DNA of 64,000 bases from Novosphingobium sediminicola (lineage in GTDB: Bacteria > Pseudomonadota > Alphaproteobacteria > Sphingomonadales > Sphingomonadaceae): assembly GCF_014196525.1 (NCBI RefSeq), contig NZ_JACIDX010000013.1, forward strand, positions 1 through 64,000, in the 5' to 3' direction. The notes below the pieces were generated by a model. The model did not search any database. It had not been told where the DNA came from and was given only the letters and a program-made list of their open reading frames with translations. The translations under genes and the position numbers were made by a program. Within the stretch, counting starts at the first letter, position 1. Each line of letters begins with the position of its first letter. Positions 33,532 through 42,668 of the stretch are shown in pieces.

Positions 33532-35541
33532 ATGAGCACCACAACCGATGGCATCGAAGGCGCCGGCACCAAGGCCCCCTCCCTCGATCCGCTGTCGAGC
33601 TTGATGATGCTCCCGTTCGAGGTGGCCAGTCAGACGATGGATCAATGGCTTAATCCCAAGACCGCGCTTCCCGATGTACTGGAACAGGCTGGCGCGATGA
33701 TGGATGCCGGATTGGCCGGGGATGGCCCGATAGGCAATGGCGAGGACGCCGCGCATTGGGCCGATGTGGCCGGGCGGATGCAGGCCAAATGGATGGAATT
33801 CCAGACCCAGCAGGCGGGCAAGGCGATGTCGGGCCTGCTCTCAGGCGATCTGTTCAAGGCCGAGTTGAACGGCCTCGCCTCGCTCTCGCCCGCGATGAAC
33901 GAGATGCTGGCGCAATGGGGTCGACAGATCCCGCTGGTGCGGCCAGAAACCCAGCAAAAGCTGCTCTCCGATGGGATGAAGCTGTGGGAGGGCGTGCTGG
34001 CGCAATGGGGGCTGCATACCGGCAAGGGCGAGGCGCAGACCGCCGCCCTGCCCCGCAGTGACCGCCGATTTGCCGATGCGGCATGGCGCGAGACGCCTTA
34101 TTTCGCGCTGGTGCATCAGACCTATCTGTTGATGGCCGAACAGATCACGGCGATGGCCGATTCGGTCGAAGGGCTGGACGAACCGCGCAAGGAGCAGTTG
34201 CGCTTCTATACGCGCACGATGATCGAGGCGCTCAGCCCGGACCATTTCGCGCTGACCAATCCGCTGGTGATGGAAAAGGCGATCGAGACGCGCGGCGAAA
34301 GTCTGGTCAAGGGACTGGAGCATCTGCTTGAGGATGTGAAGCGCGGGCAGTTGAGCCATACCAACCGGGACGCCTTCAAGGTGGGCGAGAATATCGCCGC
34401 CACGCCCGGCAAGGTCGTGCATCGCACCCCGTTTTACGAATTGATCCAATATTCGCCCAGCACCGAACAGGTGATGGCCACGCCGTTGCTGATTTTTCCG
34501 CCGTGGATCAACCGGTTTTACATCCTCGACCTCAATGCGAAGAAGAGCTTCGTCAAATGGGCGGTGGATCAGGGGATCACCGTGTTTCTGGTGAGCTGGA
34601 AATCGGCCGATCCGAATGACCCCGACATGGATTGGGGCGCGGTGACATGGGACGATTATATCGGCGCCCAGATCGAGGCCATCGACGTGGTGCGCGAGCG
34701 GCTGAAAGTGCCCTCGGTGCACACTATCGGCTATTGCGTGGCGGGCACGACGCTGGCGGCCACGCTGGCGGTGCTGGCGCGGCGGGGCGAGGCCGAGAAG
34801 GTGGCCAGCGCGACCTTTTTCACCGCGCAGGTCGATTTTGAAAAGGCGGGCGAGCTCAAGACCTTTATCGACGATCAGCAACTGGCCGCGATCGGCGCGC
34901 TGGCGCAGAACGGGGTGATCGACGGGCGCTATCTGGCGGCAACCTTCAACCTGCTGCGTTCGCAGGATCTGATCTGGAGCTATGTGACGCGCAATTACCT
35001 GCTGGGCGAGGATTATTCGGCCTTCGACCTGCTGTTCTGGAATGGCGACAGCACGAATCTGCCCGCTGGCTGGCATCAATCCTATCTGCGCGACCTCTAT
35101 CGCGACAATCTGCTGGTTCAGCCCGATGCGCTGAGCGGTTGCGGCACGCCCATCGATCTGTCGCGCATCACCACGCCCGCCTATATTCAGGCCGGGCGCG
35201 AGGATCATATCGCGCCGCCCGAGAGCGTGTGGCGTCTGAGCGGGCAGTTGAAGAACAGCCCACATGTGTTCGTTCTCGCCGGGTCGGGGCATATTGCGGG
35301 CGTGGTCAATCCGCCTGCGGCCAAGAAGTATCAGTTCTGGACCAATGATGAGCAGGCCGAAAATCTGGCCGCCTTTGTCGCACAGGCGAAGGAAACGCCG
35401 GGCAGTTGGTGGAATCACTGGCTGGGCTGGCTGCAGGAGCAGGCGCCCGAACAGGTGGCTGCCAAGGGCAAGCGCATTCCGGGCGGGCGCGGCGACAAGG
35501 TTCTGGCCGATGCGCCGGGCGATTACGTAAGGGCGCGATAG
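33532..35541 (+). CDS. phaC: Class I polyhydroxyalkanoate synthase
   Basis: This 669-residue enzyme has a PhaC N-terminal domain (about 120-290) and an alpha/beta-hydrolase domain. The lipase-like box is GYCVAG with nucleophile C402. The other catalytic residues are visible as D558 in GREDHIAPPESVW and H587 in GSGHIAGVVNPP. It polymerises 3-hydroxyacyl-CoA to PHA on granules. The protein is somewhat longer than the usual 590 residues because of an N-terminal extension of about 80. It is divergent from the aminotransferase gene and 300 bases before the phasin gene, forming a PHA locus. Confidence 0.96.
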   Translation: MSTTTDGIEGAGTKAPSLDPLSSLMMLPFEVASQTMDQWLNPKTALPDVLEQAGAMMDAGLAGDGPIGNGEDAAHWADVAGRMQAKWMEFQTQQAGKAMSGLLSGDLFKAELNGLASLSPAMNEMLAQWGRQIPLVRPETQQKLLSDGMKLWEGVLAQWGLHTGKGEAQTAALPRSDRRFADAAWRETPYFALVHQTYLLMAEQITAMADSVEGLDEPRKEQLRFYTRTMIEALSPDHFALTNPLVMEKAIETRGESLVKGLEHLLEDVKRGQLSHTNRDAFKVGENIAATPGKVVHRTPFYELIQYSPSTEQVMATPLLIFPPWINRFYILDLNAKKSFVKWAVDQGITVFLVSWKSADPNDPDMDWGAVTWDDYIGAQIEAIDVVRERLKVPSVHTIGYCVAGTTLAATLAVLARRGEAEKVASATFFTAQVDFEKAGELKTFIDDQQLAAIGALAQNGVIDGRYLAATFNLLRSQDLIWSYVTRNYLLGEDYSAFDLLFWNGDSTNLPAGWHQSYLRDLYRDNLLVQPDALSGCGTPIDLSRITTPAYIQAGREDHIAPPESVWRLSGQLKNSPHVFVLAGSGHIAGVVNPPAAKKYQFWTNDEQAENLAAFVAQAKETPGSWWNHWLGWLQEQAPEQVAAKGKRIPGGRGDKVLADAPGDYVRAR

Positions 35542-35850
35542 AGGGCCTGCGAGCCCCCTTTATGCTGCAAGTGCGAAATGCTGGATTTTCACCCGCGAGC
35601 CTGATGAGCTTTTCGCGCCGCAAATCTATTACGAAAACGCCTTATTTGTTTGATTTTCATCAAGCTTGGGCGAAATCGTCTCCGATACGGGGTAATCATA
35701 TGCTGCGGCGCACAAAAAGCGCTTGACTCCGAGGCGCCGAATCATCATTGTGCATCGCAACAAAGGTGAGGATCTCGGCAGGCCCGATCACATCGGACGC
35801 ACTGGGATTATGCACCAATTCAACAGTCGGTTGAACGGGAAGCAGGTCCA
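35542..35850. other. phaC-phasin intergenic region
   Basis: The 309 bases contain no convincing gene. An AT-rich stretch at about 35620-35720 is the likely promoter of the phasin gene, which has its own regulation in many PHA producers. I see no clear terminator hairpin. Confidence 0.4.
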
Positions 35851-36819
35851 ATGAGCAAGAAGCCCACTACCAAGGCTACCTTTCGTACCACGCGCGCACC
35901 CATTGCCAAGCCCGCCGCGTCGTCGATCACTCCGGAAACCGCTGTTGAGGCCCCTGCTGAGGCATCGCCTGCCATCGAAGTCGCAGCCGTTGAGCCCGAG
36001 ATCGAAGTGACGCCGGTGGCCGAACAAGCCGCGCCGGTTGAAGAAGCACCCGTTGCCGAGGAAGCGCCTGTCGAGGCCGCTCCCGAGCCGGTCGCCGAAA
36101 CGGTCGCTGTCGAAGCTCCCTTCGAAGAAACACCTGCTGTCGAGACCGAGGCCAAGATCGAGGCGCCGGTTGCGCCCATCGTCGCCGAAGAACCGGTGGC
36201 CAAGCCCGTCCGCAAGCCTGCCCCGCGCAAGGTTGCGGCCAAGCCCGAAACCGTATCCCCCACCTCTGTTCCCGAGGTTGAAGCCCCCACCGTGGAGGTG
36301 AGCGCCCAAGCCCCGTTGCCGACCGAAACCGCCGCACAGCCGCCGCGCTGGCCCAATATCTTCGCCAAGGAGTTTGCCATGTCCACGTTCCCCAGCTTCG
36401 ATTTCGCTGCCCCCTTCCAGACCGCTTTTGCCGACTTCCAGGAAAAGGCCAAGACCGCCTATGAAAAGGGCAATTCGGTGTTTGGCGATTACAGCGAATT
36501 CGCCAAGGGCAACGTCGAAGCTCTGGTCGAATCGAGCAAGATCCTGGCTGCCGGCCTGCAGGAACTGACCTCGGCCTATGTGTCGGAAGGCCGCGCCGGC
36601 TTTGAAACGCTGACCGCCGAAGTCAAGGAACTGGCCGCTGCCAAGAGCCCGACCGACTTCCTCAAGCTGCAGAACGATCTGGCCAAGAAGCACTTCGACG
36701 ACGCCGTCGCCGCCGCTTCGAAGCATTCCGAAGCGCTGGTCAAGCTGGCCAACGAAGCGGCTCAGCCGATCTCGACCCGCGTGACGCTGGCGGTCGAAAA
36801 GATCAAGGCTGCCGCCTGA
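35851..36819 (+). CDS. Phasin-family protein with long Pro/Glu/Ala-rich N-terminus
   Basis: This 322-residue protein has an N-terminal 176 residues rich in Ala, Pro, Glu and Val with many VEAP-like units. It looks disordered and resembles histone-tail-like spacers. The C-terminal 146 residues are a normal phasin domain: FDFAAPFQTAFADFQEKAK, NVEALVESSKILAAGLQEL, then FLKLQNDLAKKHFDD. It coats PHA granules and controls their size. An in-frame ATG at 36379 (Met177) has AAGGAG six bases before it, so a short, classical-length phasin could be made from the same gene. A terminator follows. Confidence 0.9.
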   Translation: MSKKPTTKATFRTTRAPIAKPAASSITPETAVEAPAEASPAIEVAAVEPEIEVTPVAEQAAPVEEAPVAEEAPVEAAPEPVAETVAVEAPFEETPAVETEAKIEAPVAPIVAEEPVAKPVRKPAPRKVAAKPETVSPTSVPEVEAPTVEVSAQAPLPTETAAQPPRWPNIFAKEFAMSTFPSFDFAAPFQTAFADFQEKAKTAYEKGNSVFGDYSEFAKGNVEALVESSKILAAGLQELTSAYVSEGRAGFETLTAEVKELAAAKSPTDFLKLQNDLAKKHFDDAVAAASKHSEALVKLANEAAQPISTRVTLAVEKIKAAA

Positions 36820-36858
36820 TCCATTAATGCGGGGCGGCCCTGTGCCGCCCTTGCCTGC

Positions 36859-36902
36859 AAAGCCCGGCTTTTCCGCCCTCTCACCGGATTGCCGGGCTTT
36901 TT
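36859..36902 (+). terminator. Terminator after the phasin gene
   Basis: AAAGCCCGGC (36859-36868) pairs exactly with GCCGGGCTTT (36891-36900), with T residues at the end. Confidence 0.8.
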
Positions 36903-37104
36903 GCCGCCTGTTCGGGCCGACTTTCCGTTTGCATGATGCGCGATAATGCGCCAACTTTGTGAACCTCGGTTATGGTTTTGACCGAATATGCGACAGGCTC
37001 GCGCATAGAAGCGCTTGTCCTGCCCCCATGATTCGCGGTATTTGGGCCGGATGATTCTCTCCCGTTCCCCTATCTCGGCCACATGTGGCTTGGCGGCCCC
37101 ATGC

Positions 37105-37476
37105 ATGGATGCCGCACATCCCCATCATGCCGCCGATGCGCGCCCCATCTTTGCCGGTGAGGATGATGATCGCGGCGGTCAGGGACAGATCGGCCTTGCC
37201 ACGCGCACCCGCGCGCGACCTAAAAAGCCTAGCCAGTTCAAAGTCTTGATGCTGAATGACGATTATACACCGATGGAATTCGTCGTCATGGTGCTCAAGC
37301 GTTTCTTCAACATGGATCTGGAACAGGCCACCCGTGTGATGCTGCATGTGCATCAGCGCGGCGTGGGGGTCTGCGGCATTTTTCCCTATGAAATCGCCGA
37401 GACGAAGGTGAATCAGGTGATGGATTGCGCAAGGCAGAACCAGCATCCGCTGCAATGCACGCTGGAAAAGGCCTGA
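37105..37476 (+). CDS. clpS: ClpS adaptor of the ClpAP protease
   Basis: From ATG 37105 the product has 123 residues. The core has FKVLMLNDDYTPMEFVVMVL, the DDYTPM signature of ClpS, followed by FNMDLEQATRVMLHVHQRGVG and a C-terminal VMDCARQNQHPLQ. It delivers N-end-rule substrates to ClpA. The 40 residues before the core are Asp/Arg-rich and weakly conserved in this family, so the exact start is uncertain. The clpA gene is not adjacent. Confidence 0.93.
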   Translation: MDAAHPHHAADARPIFAGEDDDRGGQGQIGLATRTRARPKKPSQFKVLMLNDDYTPMEFVVMVLKRFFNMDLEQATRVMLHVHQRGVGVCGIFPYEIAETKVNQVMDCARQNQHPLQCTLEKA

Positions 37477-37675
37477 GGCCACACCTCGCAGCCGATTTGC
37501 GACAGGCGACCTCGCGCCCCCTTGCGCCGGGCCGTTCCCCCGCTTAACTGAACCGCGAAACTCGGGTTGCGGTGCGCCTTTGCATTGGCGCGCCCGGCCC
37601 GCTGTGTGAAGAGAGCCCCCATCGCGTGACATCCCGCCCGACCCTCTATCGCCAGGCCGCCGTCGCGGGGCACGC

Positions 37676-38902
37676 ATGAAATTCTTTACCGCCGCCGACC
37701 GCTATATCTTCCGACTGGTGCTGATGCCGATGCTGGCGGTGTTCATCATCGCGGCCTCGCTGCTGCTGGTGGACAAGATGCTGCGCCTGTTCGAATTCGT
37801 CTCCACAGAGGGCGGACCGGTCAGCGTGGTGTTCAAGATGCTGGCCAATCTGCTGCCCGAATATGCCAGTCTGGCGATTCCGCTCGGGCTGATGCTGGGC
37901 ATTTTGCTGGCCTTCCGCAAACTGGCCATGTCGAGCGAGCTGGACGTGATGCGCGCGGTGGGGCTCAGCTATACGCGGCTTCTGCGCGTGCCTTTCATGA
38001 TCGCGCTGCTGATGGCGGCGATCAATCTGATCATCGTCGGCTATGTCCAGCCGATGGCGCGCTATTATTATGAACAGCTTGATTTCGAACTGCGCACCGG
38101 GGCGCTGGGCGCCTCGATCAAGGTGGGCGAATTCAACACGCTGAAAGACCGGATGAGCCTGCGCATCGAGCAGAGCCGCGAGGATGGCCATGAGCTGGTC
38201 GGCATTTTCGCGCGCGTCACCGAGGCCAATGGCGAGGTCCTCTCGATCAGCGCACGCCGGGGCCGCTTCCTCGCGCTTCAGGAAAATCTCGATACGGTGA
38301 TCCTGCGCCTGACCGACGGTCAGATCGTGCAGAGCCCCAAGGGATTGAACCCCCGCGTGCTCAGCTTCAGCACGCATGACCTGCCCATCGACCTGCCCGC
38401 CTTGGAAAAATTCCGCAAACGCGGCGGGCGCGAGCGCGAATATGTGCTGCCTGAATTGCTGAAGATCGGCTGGGACAAGGGCAGCAGCGAGCATGACAAA
38501 ACTGTGGTCAAGGCCAGCCTCAACTATCGTCTGGTCGAAGTGGTGATGATCCTGATGCTGCCCTTGCTGGCGGTCGCGCTGGCGGTGCCGCCCAAGCGTT
38601 CATCCTCCTCACTGGGGGTGTTCGTCTCGATTGTGATGGTTGTGGCCTATCACAAGGTCAATGAATATGGGCAATCGGTGGCCGAACTGGGCCGGATCGA
38701 TCCGGCGCTGGCGCTGTGGGTGCCCTTTGCGGTCTTTGCCGGAATGATTGCGTGGATGTATTACACGCTGGCCTATGTGCCGGGCGGACAGCCAATCGGC
38801 GCGCTCGAACGCTTTGCCGCCACGCTGGGCAAGGCGATCACGCGCCTGCTGGACCGCACCGCGGCGCAAAAGGGCGCCCGCAAGAGCGAGGCCGACGCAT
38901 GA
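37676..38902 (+). CDS. lptF: LPS export permease LptF
   Basis: This 408-residue inner-membrane protein is one of the two transmembrane subunits of the LptB2FG ABC transporter that extracts LPS from the inner membrane. It has three hydrophobic helices in the first 125 residues (LVLMPMLAVFIIAASLLLV, PLGLMLGILLAF and MIALLMAAINLIIVG), a periplasmic beta-jellyroll (about 140-270), and three more helices near the C-terminus. Its stop overlaps lptG (ATGA). The charged tail after residue 385 is typical. Confidence 0.94.
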   Translation: MKFFTAADRYIFRLVLMPMLAVFIIAASLLLVDKMLRLFEFVSTEGGPVSVVFKMLANLLPEYASLAIPLGLMLGILLAFRKLAMSSELDVMRAVGLSYTRLLRVPFMIALLMAAINLIIVGYVQPMARYYYEQLDFELRTGALGASIKVGEFNTLKDRMSLRIEQSREDGHELVGIFARVTEANGEVLSISARRGRFLALQENLDTVILRLTDGQIVQSPKGLNPRVLSFSTHDLPIDLPALEKFRKRGGREREYVLPELLKIGWDKGSSEHDKTVVKASLNYRLVEVVMILMLPLLAVALAVPPKRSSSSLGVFVSIVMVVAYHKVNEYGQSVAELGRIDPALALWVPFAVFAGMIAWMYYTLAYVPGGQPIGALERFAATLGKAITRLLDRTAAQKGARKSEADA

Positions 38903-39993
38903 TGGACCTGTTCCCCTCGCGCACGCTCACGCTCTATTTGTCGCGCCTGTTCATCACGCGCATTCTGGGCGTGCTGGTGATGCTGGTGCTGGTGCTGCAG
39001 GTGCTGGACCTGCTCTCGGAGAGCGGCAATATTCTGGCCCATCCCGGCAATGGTCAGGCACAGATCTGGCATTATGTCACGCTGCGCGCGCCGCAACTGG
39101 TGGCGCGCTTCCTGCCCTATTCGGTGCTGCTGGCCACGCTTTTCACCTTCTTTCCGCTCAACCAGAACAGCGAAGTGATCGCGATGCGCGCGGCGGGCCT
39201 GTCCGCGCATCAGATTCTCGCCCCGATGCTGGCCACCGCGCTGGTCGTCTCGGGCGTCAGCTTTATGTTCAACGAGATGGTCGTCACCCGCGCCACCGCC
39301 GATCTCAAGGCATGGCAGAATGTGCAATTTGGCGAGATCCCTAACGAACCGGCCGAACGCACCAATCTCTATCTGGCCGACGGGTACAATATCCTTGGCG
39401 CCGATACGATGAACGGCAGCGGCAAGGCGATCCGCCTGCACGGGGTGACATGGTATGAACGCGACCCTCAGGGGTTGATCACCCGCCGCGTGATTGCGCC
39501 GCTGGCCACCTATGCCGCGCCGGGCTGGCGGCTGGACAAGCCCGAAAGCTTCGATGTGGCCAGCGCGGTGCTGACCCGCCCCGGCCCGATGGTGGTGGCC
39601 AAGGGCATCACCCCGGCCCAGATCGACATCACCCAGGCCGACGCCGACCGCATGAACCTGTTCCAGTTGCACCGGACCATTCAGGCGCTGCGCGCGGGCG
39701 GGCGACGGACCTCGGATCTGGAAAGCAAATGGTGGCACAAGATCTCGGGGCCTTTGTCGGCGCTGCTGATGCCGCTGCTCGGCTCGGTGGCGGCCTTTGG
39801 TCTGGCGCGTTCAGGGCAATTGTTCATCCGCGCGATTCTGGGCATGGCGCTGGGTTTCACCTATTTCGTGGTCGACAATCTCAGCCTCGCGGTCGGCAAT
39901 TTTGGCGGTTATCCGCCGCTGGTGGCGGCATGGGCGCCGTTCATCCTGTTCCTGCTGGTGGGCGAAACCGTATTGGTGCGTACCGAGGAATAG
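38899..39993 (+). CDS. lptG: LPS export permease LptG
   Basis: From ATG 38899 the product has 364 residues. It is the partner of LptF, with N-terminal helix LFITRILGVLVMLVLVLQVLD, a periplasmic beta-jellyroll in the middle (about 140-260) and C-terminal helices containing SAFGLARSG-like and FVVDNLSLAVGNFG segments. The two genes overlap and are co-translated, as is common. Together they make the membrane channel of the LPS transporter. Confidence 0.94.
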   Translation: MMDLFPSRTLTLYLSRLFITRILGVLVMLVLVLQVLDLLSESGNILAHPGNGQAQIWHYVTLRAPQLVARFLPYSVLLATLFTFFPLNQNSEVIAMRAAGLSAHQILAPMLATALVVSGVSFMFNEMVVTRATADLKAWQNVQFGEIPNEPAERTNLYLADGYNILGADTMNGSGKAIRLHGVTWYERDPQGLITRRVIAPLATYAAPGWRLDKPESFDVASAVLTRPGPMVVAKGITPAQIDITQADADRMNLFQLHRTIQALRAGGRRTSDLESKWWHKISGPLSALLMPLLGSVAAFGLARSGQLFIRAILGMALGFTYFVVDNLSLAVGNFGGYPPLVAAWAPFILFLLVGETVLVRTEE

Positions 39994-40173
39994 GCCGGTC
40001 AAACCGGTTGGCATAAAACGCCCTACCCCCTGCCTTGCCCCGTTTATGCCCCAATTGCATGGTCTAGGGCGCGCAAGAGACGAGCGCGCCCTGCTTCCCA
40101 TAAAGGCAGAGGCCCTTGCCCCGCCCGCCTCGGACCTTTAAATACGCGCCAAGACTTTCGAGGAACCGATCAC

Positions 40174-41058
40174 GTGGCCACCAACAACGCCGCACTGGAC
40201 GAAGCCAAGCTGCCCTTCTGGAAGCGTTCGCACTATCTTGACCGCATGAATTTGCGCGATCTGGTGTTCGCCTATTTCCAGCATTACACGATCATCGCCT
40301 ATCTGGCGCTGGCCGTGGCGGGCTTTGTCGTGTTTGGGTGGAACCCTACCGGCCTGTGGCGCGCAGCGGCCATCGTGGCTGCGGCCGCGGCGGTCTATCC
40401 GCTGGTCTGGCATCTGCTCCACCAATATATCCTGCATGGTCAGTGGCCCTATAAGTTCAAGCTGCTGGCCAGCACGTGGAAGCGCATCCACTATGACCAC
40501 CATCAGGACCCCAACCATCTGGAGGTTCTGTTCGGCGCGCTGCACACCACCGTGCCCACGATCTTCATCGCCACGGCCCCGGTCGGCGCGCTGATCGCCG
40601 AGGACGGACATCGCATCGGCGGGGCGGCACTCGCCTTCTCGATCGGCATCCTGACCACCTGCTATTATGAATTCATGCATTGCATCCAGCATCTGGCCTT
40701 CAAGCCGAAGTGGAAGTGGGTGCAGCACATGAAGCAGCGCCACAATGAGCACCACTATGTGGACGAGGACGGCAATTTCGGGATCACCAATTATTTCTGG
40801 GATCACGTGCTGGGCACCTATTATGAAAAGAAGGACCGCCCTGGCCGCAGCCCCACCGTGTTCAACCTTGGCTATACCGAGGAAGTGGCGAAGAAATACC
40901 CTTGGGTGAAGGACTTGTCGGGCGGCATCGCCAGCGACCATCCCCGCCGCCGCGCCATCGTCAATGCCAAGAAACTGGCCGCGCAGGCCGAAGCGCCCAC
41001 CGAGGAACAGATCCTGGCCCATGCCGCCGAAGCGGTGGGCATGGACACCGAGGCCTGA
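40174..41058 (+). CDS. Fatty acid hydroxylase / sterol desaturase family membrane protein
   Basis: This 294-residue protein starts at GTG 40174. It has two to four membrane helices and the eight-histidine diiron pattern: HLLHQYILH, HYDHH, HCIQH and RHNEHH. Such enzymes hydroxylate or desaturate lipids or carotenoids at the cytoplasmic side of the membrane. The GNAT-type gene 130 bases downstream belongs to a family used in bacterial sphingolipid synthesis, so hydroxylation of a sphingolipid or its fatty acid is plausible. Carotenoid hydroxylase is the alternative. Confidence 0.85.
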   Translation: MATNNAALDEAKLPFWKRSHYLDRMNLRDLVFAYFQHYTIIAYLALAVAGFVVFGWNPTGLWRAAAIVAAAAAVYPLVWHLLHQYILHGQWPYKFKLLASTWKRIHYDHHQDPNHLEVLFGALHTTVPTIFIATAPVGALIAEDGHRIGGAALAFSIGILTTCYYEFMHCIQHLAFKPKWKWVQHMKQRHNEHHYVDEDGNFGITNYFWDHVLGTYYEKKDRPGRSPTVFNLGYTEEVAKKYPWVKDLSGGIASDHPRRRAIVNAKKLAAQAEAPTEEQILAHAAEAVGMDTEA

Positions 41059-41098
41059 TCCATCGGCGCGAAAATTCTCGCCTGATACAAAGTTGATG

Positions 41099-41132
41099 AT
41101 GCGAGGGCCTGACCGCCCTCGCATTTTTCTTT
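41099..41132 (+). terminator. Terminator after the hydroxylase gene
   Basis: ATGCGAGGGC (41099-41108) and GCCCTCGCAT (41115-41124) form a 10-base perfect stem with a CTGACC loop, followed by T-rich sequence to 41132. Confidence 0.85.
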
Positions 41133-41187
41133 TATTCCCAGCACGCCCCGCTACACATCGCACCGCAGATCAAGGGAGAACCGCCAG

Positions 41188-42339
41188 ATGACCGCCATCA
41201 CCATCACGCCCGCCAACACCAAGGCCGAGCGCGCGCAATGGGTGGATTACGTCTATGTGGCCAATGCGGGCGATCCCAATTTCGTGCCGCAATTGCGGAT
41301 GGAGGAAATCGAGAAGGTCACCGCAGGCGGCAATCCGTTCCATGAACATGCCGATTGCCAATTGCTGCTGGCGCGGCGCGGCGGGCGGATCGTGGGCCGC
41401 ATCGCAGCGATCATCGACCATCAGGCCACCAGCCAGCCGGTTGAACAGGGCATGGGGCCGGGCACCGGCAATTGGGGCGCGCTGGAGGCAGAGACGCAGG
41501 AAATCGCCAATATCCTGATCGCCAGCGCCGAAGATTGGCTGCGGGTGAAGGGCATGCATCGGGTGCTGGCGCCGATGAATCTATCGGTGTGGGAAGAGCC
41601 GGGCCTGCTGGTCAAGGGCCACGATCATCCGCCAACGGTGATGATGGGCCACCAGAACGCCAAGTTCCAGCCCTGGATCGAAGCGGCCGGTTACACCCCT
41701 GCCAAGATGCTCAACACATATGAACTGGACATCACGCAAGAATTTCCGCCGCTGATCCAGCGCATCGTCAAATCGGGCGAGAAGAACCCGCGCATCAACA
41801 TCCGCGGCGTCAATCTGAAGGAATTCGACAAGGAAGCCGCGATCATCCTCGACATCCTCAACGATGCGTGGAGCGACAACTGGGGTTTCGTTCCCATTAC
41901 CGACAGCGAAGTGGCCTATACGGGCAAGAAACTGAAGCCGCTGGTTAAATCCGATCTGGTGCAGATTGCCGAATATGACGGCGAACCGGTCGCCTTCATG
42001 ATGACCCTGCCCGATATGAACGAGATCCTGAAAAAGATCGGGCCCAAGCCCTCACCGCTGGGCTGGATTCGACTGTTGCTGTGGATCTGGCGCCCGAAAG
42101 TGCGCACGATGCGCGTGCCTTTGATGGGCGTGCGCAAGCGGCTGCAATCGAGCCGCATGGCCAGCCAGTTGGCCTTTATGATGATCGAATATATCCGCCG
42201 CAATTCGGTGGCCAATTATGGCGCCAGCCGAGGCGAGATCGGCTGGATTCTGGACGATAATCAGGGGATGAATTCCATTGCCCGCGAAATCCATTCGACG
42301 GTGAACAAGGAATATCAGATCTATCAAAAGGACCTGTGA
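41188..42339 (+). CDS. GNAT-fold acyltransferase-like protein, possible ceramide synthase
   Basis: This 383-residue protein has no membrane segment. It has a GNAT-like N-terminal half (LLLARRGGRIVGRIAAI, then EDWLRVKGMHRVLAPM) and a second half-domain (LVKSDLVQIAEYDGEPVAFMM). Proteins of this type were long labelled dATP pyrophosphohydrolase, and the Caulobacter bCerS ceramide synthase belongs to a related group. Next to a fatty acid hydroxylase in a sphingolipid-making lineage, a ceramide synthase role is a fair guess but not proven. The gene stands alone between two hairpins. Confidence 0.6.
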   Translation: MTAITITPANTKAERAQWVDYVYVANAGDPNFVPQLRMEEIEKVTAGGNPFHEHADCQLLLARRGGRIVGRIAAIIDHQATSQPVEQGMGPGTGNWGALEAETQEIANILIASAEDWLRVKGMHRVLAPMNLSVWEEPGLLVKGHDHPPTVMMGHQNAKFQPWIEAAGYTPAKMLNTYELDITQEFPPLIQRIVKSGEKNPRINIRGVNLKEFDKEAAIILDILNDAWSDNWGFVPITDSEVAYTGKKLKPLVKSDLVQIAEYDGEPVAFMMTLPDMNEILKKIGPKPSPLGWIRLLLWIWRPKVRTMRVPLMGVRKRLQSSRMASQLAFMMIEYIRRNSVANYGASRGEIGWILDDNQGMNSIAREIHSTVNKEYQIYQKDL

Positions 42340-42428
42340 GCGGTCTTTGGGGGTTGCGGCACCGACCCTGTCCCCCAGCCCTACCACCCACAGGGCAATC
42401 GCGGAGGCGATTTCCCATCCATAAATTA

Positions 42429-42462
42429 GAAGGCCCTTGCTCTGGGGGGAGCAAGGGCCTTC
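42429..42462. repeat. 14-base perfect inverted repeat (hairpin)
   Basis: GAAGGCCCTTGCTC (42429-42442) is followed, after a six-base loop, by its exact complement (42449-42462). It has no T run on either side, so it is either a weak terminator after the GNAT gene or a structural mRNA or protein-binding site. Confidence 0.7.
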
Positions 42463-42668
42463 ACGGGATCGCGCCACCGCCGCGCTAGGACGGGAGGGGG
42501 GTCTGCAACGGTGACAAAGGGAAAACTCACGTCGCAAAATTTGGTTCCCGTATTTTTGAAAATTATTTTCGTCATGGCGCAAATGATCGCAATTGCTAGG
42601 ATGCAAGGCTGTCCAATCCGCTCTATGTATCGGAAAAGACGGGCACCTGCCGCTGGTTGAGGGTCAAT

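Noticed and set aside
33241..33756. Upstream extension of the aminotransferase frame to 574 residues
   Set aside because: A good ribosome binding site precedes ATG 33240, and the extension overlaps the phaC start region on the other strand.
42625..42668. Possible sigma-EcfG promoter before phyR
   Set aside because: GGAAA is followed by GGTT at 18 bases, which fits neither the -35 consensus nor the spacing.
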